This document shows positions 5,887 to 12,969 of a stretch of DNA of 12,969 bases, one piece after another (within the stretch, counting starts at the first letter, position 1; every line of letters begins with the position of its first letter). The stretch lies in assembly GCA_035263065.1 (NCBI GenBank), contig DATFRS010000003.1, forward strand, positions 1-12,969, given 5' to 3'. Below the pieces are notes generated by a model, which was not told the DNA's origin, ran no database searches, and was given only the letters and a program-made list of their open reading frames with translations. The DNA is from Dokdonella_A sp035263065. Lineage in GTDB: Bacteria > Pseudomonadota > Gammaproteobacteria > Xanthomonadales > Rhodanobacteraceae. The position numbers and the translations under genes were made by a program.

Positions 5887-7380
5887 ATGAGCAAAGAACT
5901 GTTGCTGGTCGTCGACGCGGTCGCCAACGAAAAGGGCGTGCCGAAGGGCGTCATCTTCGACGCGATGGAAGCGGCGCTCGCCTCGGCGGCGAAGAAGCGC
6001 TATTTCGAGCAGGACGTCGCCGTGCGCGTCGCGATCGACCGCGAGAGCGGCGACTACGAAACCTTCCGCCGCTGGGAAGTCGTGCCGGACGACATCGTCA
6101 TGGAGTCGCCGGACCGGCAGATCCGCCTGATGGACGCGGTCGACGAAAAGCCCGGCATCGACGTCGGCGGGTTCGTCGAGGAGCAGATCGAGAACCCCGA
6201 ATTCGGGCGCATCGCAGCGCAGGCGGCCAAGCAGGTCATCGTGCAGCGCGTGCGCGAAGCCGAGCGCGCGCAGGTCGTCGATGCGTACAAGGATCGCGTC
6301 GGCGAGCTCATCACCGGCATCGTCAAGCGCGTCGAGCGCGGCAACATCTTCCTCGACCTCGGCGGCAACGCCGAGGCGTTCGTGCCGCGCGACCGCGCGA
6401 TCCCGCGCGAATCGGTCCGCGCCGGCGATCGCCTGCGCGGCTATCTCTACGAGGTCCGCGCCGAGCTGCGCGGCCCGCAGCTGTTCGTCTCGCGCACGGC
6501 GCCCGAGCTCATGATGGAGCTCTTCAAGCTCGAGGTGCCGGAAGTCGGCCAGGGTCTCGTCGAGATCAAGGCCTGCGCGCGCGATCCGGGCGACCGCGCC
6601 AAGATCGCCGTGCTCGCGCACGATCACCGCACCGATCCGATCGGCGCCTGCATCGGCATGCGCGGCTCGCGCGTGCAGGCGGTGTCGAACGAGCTCAACG
6701 GCGAGCGCATCGACATCGTGCTGTGGAACGAGAGCCCGGCCCAGTTCGTCATCAACGCGATGGCGCCGGCCGAGGTGCAGTCGATCATCGTCGACGAAGA
6801 AAAGCATTCGATGGACATCGCCGTCGCCGAGGACAAGCTGTCGCAGGCGATCGGCCGCGGCGGCCAGAACGTGCGCCTCGCGAGTAAGCTGTCCGGCTGG
6901 CAGCTCAACGTCATGACCGCCGACCAGGTGCGCCAGAAGAGCGAGGCCGAGCAGGAAGCGGCGCGCGCGCTCTTCATGGCCAAGCTCGAGGTCGACAACG
7001 AGATCGCGCAGATCCTCGTGCAGGAAGGCTTCTCGACGGTCGAGGAAATCGCCTACGTGCCGACGGCCGAGCTGCTCGGCATCGAGGGCTTCGACGAGGA
7101 CATCGTCGAGGAGCTCCGCGCGCGTGCGCGCGACGCGCTGCTGACGGACGCGCTCGCGGTCGAGGAAGAGATCGAGGAGCACAAGCCCGCCGACGATCTC
7201 GTCGCGGTCGAGGGAATGGACGAGGAAGTCGCGTTCGCGCTCGCGCAGCACGGAATCATCACGCGCGAGAACCTCGCCGATCTCGCGACCGATGAGCTGA
7301 TGGAATTCGCGATCGAAGGACTCGACGAGGACAGGGCCGCGGGACTGATCATGGCCGCGCGCGAGGCGGTGGAATCCTGA
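5887..7380 (+). CDS. nusA: Transcription termination/antitermination factor NusA
   Basis: RNA polymerase-binding elongation factor that modulates pausing, intrinsic termination and antitermination, and takes part in rRNA transcription. It has 497 residues, close to E. coli (495). Order of domains: N-terminal polymerase-binding domain (1 to about 130, with KSGDF-like ESGDYETFRRW), S1 domain (about 137-200, GIVKRVERGNIFLDLGGNAEAFVPR), KH1 with GMRG at 257-260, KH2 with GRGG at 323-326, and two acidic repeats (about 369-415 and 437-495). Having both repeats is the gammaproteobacterial-type long form. The start at 5887 matches the family N-terminus and has GAAGGAG upstream. An in-frame ATG at 5809 would add 26 residues and read through the hairpin at 5851-5874. 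The gap to rimP is 82 bases. Confidence 0.97.
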   Translation: MSKELLLVVDAVANEKGVPKGVIFDAMEAALASAAKKRYFEQDVAVRVAIDRESGDYETFRRWEVVPDDIVMESPDRQIRLMDAVDEKPGIDVGGFVEEQIENPEFGRIAAQAAKQVIVQRVREAERAQVVDAYKDRVGELITGIVKRVERGNIFLDLGGNAEAFVPRDRAIPRESVRAGDRLRGYLYEVRAELRGPQLFVSRTAPELMMELFKLEVPEVGQGLVEIKACARDPGDRAKIAVLAHDHRTDPIGACIGMRGSRVQAVSNELNGERIDIVLWNESPAQFVINAMAPAEVQSIIVDEEKHSMDIAVAEDKLSQAIGRGGQNVRLASKLSGWQLNVMTADQVRQKSEAEQEAARALFMAKLEVDNEIAQILVQEGFSTVEEIAYVPTAELLGIEGFDEDIVEELRARARDALLTDALAVEEEIEEHKPADDLVAVEGMDEEVAFALAQHGIITRENLADLATDELMEFAIEGLDEDRAAGLIMAAREAVES

Positions 7381-7438
7381 TCGAGACGATGGTTACACAG
7401 AGCAGGACACGGGTCGCGCAGGGTCAGGGAGTACATTG

Positions 7439-10075
<2,637 letters not shown>

Positions 10076-10087
10076 GCGGGTTTGGCA

Positions 10088-10438
10088 ATGCCTTCGAAGT
10101 CGTTCAACCGCACCGACCGCATTTCCGCGCAGCTCCGCAAGGAGCTCGCGGTCCTCGTGCACGCGGCCGTGCGCGACCATGCGCTGCCGTCGGTCAGCGT
10201 GTCCGACGTCGAGGTCACCAAGGATCTCGATGTCGCGACCGTCTACGTGACGACGCTGCTCGCCGATCAGGGCAAGGAAGCGACCAAGGCGCTCAACGAG
10301 ATGGCGAAGGAATTCCGCAGCGAGCTTTCGCGCACGCTCAAGATCCGGCGCGTGCCGGAGCTTCGGTTCCGCTACGACGACTCGATGGATCGCGGCGAGC
10401 GGATCGAATCGTTGCTGCGCAAGGATCGCGAGCGTTGA
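10088..10438 (+). CDS. rbfA: 30S ribosome-binding factor RbfA
   Basis: Small KH-fold cytoplasmic factor that binds the 30S subunit near helix 1 of 16S rRNA and is needed for late maturation and cold adaptation. The 116 residues are near the usual family size. Family features: N-terminal KSFNRTDRISAQLRKELAVL, then VRDHALPSVSVSDVEVTKDL, and the C-terminal signature IRRVPELRFRYDDSMDRGERI. The ATG at 10088 gives the expected MPSKSF start; a TTG two codons earlier (10082) is possible but unnecessary. The ribosome-binding site is weak (GCGGG at 10076-10080). The gene begins 12 bases after infB and is followed by truB after 20 bases, consistent with one transcript. Confidence 0.96.
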   Translation: MPSKSFNRTDRISAQLRKELAVLVHAAVRDHALPSVSVSDVEVTKDLDVATVYVTTLLADQGKEATKALNEMAKEFRSELSRTLKIRRVPELRFRYDDSMDRGERIESLLRKDRER

Positions 10439-10452
10439 CCGTCGATGACGGT
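10438..10452 (+). promoter_or_regulatory. Compact hairpin between rbfA and truB
   Basis: ACCGTC (10438-10443) and GACGGT (10447-10452) form a perfect 6-bp stem with a GAT loop. It begins at the last base of the rbfA stop codon and ends 6 bases before the truB ATG, where a ribosome-binding site should be. It may contribute to translational coupling. Structure seen, role inferred. Confidence 0.35.
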
Positions 10453-10458
10453 TGAGAC

Positions 10459-11391
10459 ATGCGGCCTCCCCAGCGCGACGTCCACGGCATCCTGCTCCTC
10501 GACAAGCCGCAGGGCCTGAGCTCGAACCAGGCCCTGCAGATCGTGCGCAAGCTCTACGCCGCCGCGAAGGCCGGCCACACCGGCAGCCTCGATCCGCTCG
10601 CGACCGGCCTCCTGCCGATCTGCTTCGGCGAAGCGACGAAGATCGCGGGCCTCCTGCTCGGCTCGCGCAAGGCGTATCTCACCGAGTGCCGGCTCGGCGC
10701 GACGACCGACACCGACGACGCCGAAGGCCGCATCGTCCAGACGCGTCCCGTGCCGACGCTGGACGACGCGACGATCGAGGCGGCGCTCGCGGCGCTGACC
10801 GGCCGCATCACGCAGGTCCCCCCGGCGTACTCGGCGATCAAGCGCGAAGGCGAGCCTTTGTACCGCCGTGCGCGCCGCGGCGAGAGCGTCGAGGTGCCGC
10901 CGCGGGACGTCGACGTCCACGCGTTCGATCTCGTCGATCGCCTGCCCGAGGGCCTGCGCCTCCACGTCGAGTGCGGCTCGGGCACCTACGTGCGCAGCCT
11001 GGTCCGCGATCTCGGCGAGAAGCTCGGCTGCGGCGCGCACGTCGACGCGCTGCGCCGGCTCTGGGTCGAGCCGTTCCGGTCGCCGCAGATGCACACGCTG
11101 GACGCGCTCCGGCGCCTCGCCGACGAGGCCGGCCCCACCGCGCTCGACGCGCTGCTGATGCCGCTCGAAGCGGGCCTCGCGCGCTACCCGACCGTGAAGG
11201 TCGATTCCGCGGCCGCCGCGCGGCTCCGGCAGGGCCAGGCCGTCGAACTGCCCGGAACCGCGCCGGGCCAGCACATGGCGCTGGATGCGGCCGGCAAGGC
11301 CGTGGCGCTCGTCGAAACGGGCGCGGACGGCTGCCTTCACGTCCGCCGCGGCTTCAATCCCGTGCCCGCCGCAGCGCGGGCGACGCCGTGA
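10459..11391 (+). CDS. truB: tRNA pseudouridine(55) synthase TruB
   Basis: Isomerises uridine 55 in the T loop of elongator and initiator tRNAs to pseudouridine and also acts as a tRNA-folding chaperone. It has 310 residues, normal for the family. The catalytic core begins GILLLDKPQGLSSNQAL. The catalytic Asp45 sits in AGHTGSLDPLATGLLP, Tyr73 in RKAYLTECRLG, QVPPAYSAIK has Tyr124, and CGSGTYVRSLVRDLG contains Tyr177 and Arg179. These correspond to E. coli Asp48, Tyr76, Tyr179 and Arg181. The last 70 or so residues form the small C-terminal (PUA-like) domain, with LRQGQAVELPG. The ATG at 10459 gives the family N-terminus but lacks a clear Shine-Dalgarno, so coupling to rbfA is likely. It closes the operon, since a new promoter follows. 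Confidence 0.97.
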   Translation: MRPPQRDVHGILLLDKPQGLSSNQALQIVRKLYAAAKAGHTGSLDPLATGLLPICFGEATKIAGLLLGSRKAYLTECRLGATTDTDDAEGRIVQTRPVPTLDDATIEAALAALTGRITQVPPAYSAIKREGEPLYRRARRGESVEVPPRDVDVHAFDLVDRLPEGLRLHVECGSGTYVRSLVRDLGEKLGCGAHVDALRRLWVEPFRSPQMHTLDALRRLADEAGPTALDALLMPLEAGLARYPTVKVDSAAAARLRQGQAVELPGTAPGQHMALDAAGKAVALVETGADGCLHVRRGFNPVPAAARATP

Positions 11392-11409
11392 TCCGGCTGG
11401 CGTAAGCGC

Positions 11410-11439
11410 TTGTTTTACCGGCAGACGGGCAGGTAAAAT
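11410..11439 (+). promoter_or_regulatory. Candidate rpsO promoter with overlapping dyad
   Basis: TTGTTT (11410-11415), an 18-base spacer and TAAAAT (11434-11439, five of six matches to the -10 consensus) lie just after truB in the most AT-rich patch of the area. They predict a start near 11446. A perfect 7-bp dyad, TTTTACC (11413-11419) and GGTAAAA (11432-11438), spans the spacer and both hexamers and could be an operator. AAGCGCTT (11404-11411) is an 8-base palindrome just upstream. Confidence 0.6.
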
Positions 11440-11478
11440 ATCTTGTTCACTGCAGCACTATTGTCCAAACCCGCGGGG

Positions 11479-11551
11479 CTTGCGATAAGCCACACGCCGC
11501 GAACGAGCGGCTTTTCGCAAGTCTCGCTCACGATTCCAGGATTGAACGAGA
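11479..11551 (+). promoter_or_regulatory. Structured rpsO leader, candidate S15 autoregulatory element
   Basis: Hairpin A pairs 11479-11491 (CTTGCGATAAGCC) with 11509-11521 (GGCTTTTCGCAAG), 12 of 13 pairs with one T:T mismatch and a 17-base loop. Hairpin B pairs TCTCG (11522-11526) with CGAGA (11547-11551, including the A of the start codon) and TCA (11528-11530) with TGA (11543-11545). This leaves the Shine-Dalgarno AGGA (11538-11541) in its loop. The loop of A contains CGAG (11504-11507), which can instead pair with CTCG (11523-11526), making a pseudoknot that would open B. S15 is known to repress its own mRNA through leader structures that differ between phyla. The fit to that theme is inference. 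Confidence 0.5.
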
Positions 11552-11820
11552 TGTCCCTTTCGAACGAACAGACCAGCAAGATCATCGCGGACTATCGCCG
11601 CGCCGCCAACGACACGGGCTCGCCCGAGGTCCAGGTTGCGCTGCTGTCCGCGCGCATCGAACACCTGACCAAGCACTTCGCCGACCACGAGAAGGATCAC
11701 CACTCGCGTCGCGGGCTGCTCAAGATGGTCAACCAGCGCCGCCGCCTGCTCGGCTACCTCAAGAACAAGGACGGCGACCGGTACAAGACGCTCATCGAGC
11801 GTCTGGGCCTGCGTCGGTAA
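11551..11820 (+). CDS. rpsO: 30S ribosomal protein S15
   Basis: Primary 16S rRNA-binding protein of the 30S platform, which also contributes to bridge B4 with the 50S subunit. It has 89 residues, the same as E. coli S15. The four-helix protein shows the family motif HFADHEKDHHSRRGLLKMV, followed by NQRRRLLGYLKNKD and the C-terminal ERLGLRR. The ATG at 11551 is fixed by the conserved MSLSNEQ start, with AGGA at 11538-11541 as the ribosome-binding site. The frame stays open further upstream (from 11443) but that part is leader, not protein. It has its own promoter and a structured leader, and is followed 140 bases later by pnp, the conserved partner in proteobacteria. Confidence 0.98.
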   Translation: MSLSNEQTSKIIADYRRAANDTGSPEVQVALLSARIEHLTKHFADHEKDHHSRRGLLKMVNQRRRLLGYLKNKDGDRYKTLIERLGLRR

Positions 11821-11827
11821 GTTTCTC

Positions 11828-11913
11828 CGCGCGATCGCGCTGCGGTCGCGCGCCTCACGAGCGGTGCAACACGCGCCGTTCCCCAGCGGTTCAAGCGATC
11901 ACGCATCGATCGC
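11828..11913 (+). other. Hairpin-rich rpsO-pnp spacer
   Basis: Two inverted repeats precede the terminator-like hairpin: CGCGCGA (11828-11834) with TCGCGCG (11846-11852), and GCGATC (11895-11900) with GATCGC (11908-11913). In E. coli the corresponding region holds a structured pnp leader cut by RNase III and used in PNPase autoregulation. A similar role here is inference. I see no coding signal and no clear separate pnp promoter. Confidence 0.4.
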
Positions 11914-11914
11914 C

Positions 11915-11942
11915 CGAAAGCCGGCCAAGGGGCCGTCTTTCG
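11915..11942 (+). terminator. Terminator-like hairpin between rpsO and pnp
   Basis: CGAAAG (11915-11920) plus CGGCC (11922-11926) pair with GGCCG (11931-11935) plus CTTTCG (11937-11942), with one C:T mismatch and an AAGG loop. The T residues (11936-11942, TCTTTCG) sit partly in the stem, so termination is probably incomplete, giving attenuation between rpsO and pnp. The hairpin ends 18 bases before the pnp start. Confidence 0.5.
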
Positions 11943-11960
11943 TCTATCAGGAAAAATAAC

Positions 11961-12969
11961 GTGGCAAAAGTCACCAAGTCGTTCCGTTACGGAAATCACG
12001 ACGTCACGCTCGAAACGGGCGAGATCGCGCGCCAGGCCGGCGGCGCAGTCATGGTCAGCATGGGCGGGACGGTCGTCCTCGTCACCGCCGTCGCCGCGGC
12101 GAAAGCGCGCGAAGGGCAGGATTTCTTCCCGCTCACGGTCGACTACCAGGAAAAGTTCTACTCGGCCGGCCGCATTCCGGGCGGCTTCTTCAAGCGCGAA
12201 GGCCGTCCGACCGAGAAGGAGACGCTGACCTCGCGTCTGATCGATCGTCCGGTCCGCCCGCTGTTCCCCGAGGAGTTCAAGAACGAAGTGCAGGTCATCG
12301 CGACCGTGCTCTCGATGAACCCCGAGATCGACGGCGACATTCCGGCGCTGCTCGGCGCATCGGCTGCGTTGACGCTGTCGGGCGTGCCGTTCAAGGGTCC
12401 GATCGGCGCCGCGCGCGTCGGCTACGCGAACGGCCAATACCTTCTGAACCCGACGCAGACCGAGCTCGAGACGTCCGACCTCGATCTCGTCGTCGCGGGC
12501 ACGGCGAACGCCGTGCTGATGGTCGAGTCCGAGGCGAAGCTCCTTTCCGAAGACGTCATGCTCGGCGCGGTCATGTTCGGCCACCGCGAGATGCAGAAGG
12601 CGATCAACGCGATCGGCGAGCTTGCGGTCGAAGCCGGCAAGCCGTCGTGGAACTGGTCCGCGCCGCCGCGCAACGACGAGCTCGTCGGCGCCCTGAAGAG
12701 CGCGGTCGGCAGCAATCTCGCCGAGGCCTTCCAGATCCGCGACAAGCTGCAGCGCCGCGACGCGATCGCCGCGCTCAAGAAGGACACGTTCGAATCGCTC
12801 GCCGCGACGGTCGAGTCGAAGGGCTGGGCAGCCGCCGATCTCGCCAAGGAGTTCGCCGATCTCGAATACAACACGATGCGCCAGGGCGTCCTCAAGACGA
12901 AGCAGCGCATCGACGGCCGCAACCTCGACGACATCCGTGCGATCACCGTCCGCGTCGGCGTGCTGCCGC
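11961..12969 (+). CDS. pnp: Polyribonucleotide nucleotidyltransferase (PNPase), 3' partial
   Basis: Phosphorolytic 3'-to-5' exoribonuclease and RNA polymerase of the degradosome, cytoplasmic. Only the first 336 residues are in the window; the family is about 700. The start is GTG (11961) with AGGA at 11949-11952, 8 bases away, giving the family N-terminus VAKVTKSFRYGNHDVTLETG. The first RNase PH domain (about 10-145) shows PLTVDYQEKFYSAGRIPGG, then FFKR at 76-79 (FFRR in E. coli), then EGRPTEKETLTSRLIDRPVR. It is followed by GASAALTLSGVPF and NPTQTELETSDLDLVVAGT. The all-helical linker domain runs from about 240, and the second RNase PH domain begins at KQRIDGRNLDDIRAI (about 313). The KH and S1 domains are beyond the edge. 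Confidence 0.97.
   Translation, partial: MAKVTKSFRYGNHDVTLETGEIARQAGGAVMVSMGGTVVLVTAVAAAKAREGQDFFPLTVDYQEKFYSAGRIPGGFFKREGRPTEKETLTSRLIDRPVRPLFPEEFKNEVQVIATVLSMNPEIDGDIPALLGASAALTLSGVPFKGPIGAARVGYANGQYLLNPTQTELETSDLDLVVAGTANAVLMVESEAKLLSEDVMLGAVMFGHREMQKAINAIGELAVEAGKPSWNWSAPPRNDELVGALKSAVGSNLAEAFQIRDKLQRRDAIAALKKDTFESLAATVESKGWAAADLAKEFADLEYNTMRQGVLKTKQRIDGRNLDDIRAITVRVGVLP

Noticed and set aside
5656..7251. 531-codon - strand open frame opposite nusA
   Set aside because: Antisense shadow of nusA, highly charged and without recognisable domains.
11496..11515. GCCGC/GCGGC hairpin followed by TTTT as a terminator before rpsO
   Set aside because: Only 5 bp and four T, and it excludes the longer, better 12/13-bp hairpin at 11479-11521. 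It could be a minor alternative fold.
11443..11550. Upstream extension of the rpsO frame
   Set aside because: S15 is 89 residues from the ATG at 11551; the extra 36 codons correspond to the structured leader and begin at a TTG near the predicted transcription start.

Overview
This window is a chromosomal housekeeping region from a GC-rich proteobacterium. The most likely source is a gammaproteobacterium of the Xanthomonadales/Lysobacterales type. This rests on gene order (complex I genes running into an initiator tRNA and the rimP-nusA-infB operon) and on the look of the IF2, RbfA and RimP N-termini; it is not a phylogeny. All genes are on the + strand. I see no mobile element, CRISPR array, defence system or transferred cargo.

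Layout: (1) 1-4900 is the 3' end of the nuo operon, nuoL (5' truncated), nuoM and nuoN, the three antiporter-like proton-pumping subunits of respiratory complex I. (2) 4901-5282 is non-coding apart from a complete initiator tRNA (5026-5102). The tRNA has a promoter in front, an intrinsic terminator behind, and then a second terminator directly ahead of rimP that looks like part of an attenuator. (3) 5283-11391 is rimP-nusA-infB-rbfA-truB, the 30S maturation, transcription elongation/antitermination, translation initiation and tRNA modification operon. (4) 11392-12969 is rpsO-pnp: a promoter with a dyad, a structured leader, ribosomal protein S15, a hairpin-rich spacer and the first third to half of polynucleotide phosphorylase, which runs off the window.

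The genes work together around gene expression. IF2 delivers the initiator tRNA encoded just upstream. RimP, RbfA and S15 build the 30S subunit. NusA controls elongation and termination. TruB makes pseudouridine 55 in tRNA. PNPase degrades RNA and is classically autoregulated next to rpsO. The nuo genes are unrelated in function but abut the operon.

No undescribed protein system is visible. The second-look items are non-coding: a candidate three-segment attenuator before rimP, a two-hairpin rpsO leader that places the S15 ribosome-binding site in a loop, a U1-U72 initiator tRNA, a hairpin abutting the nusA ribosome-binding site, and a dyad spanning the rpsO promoter.
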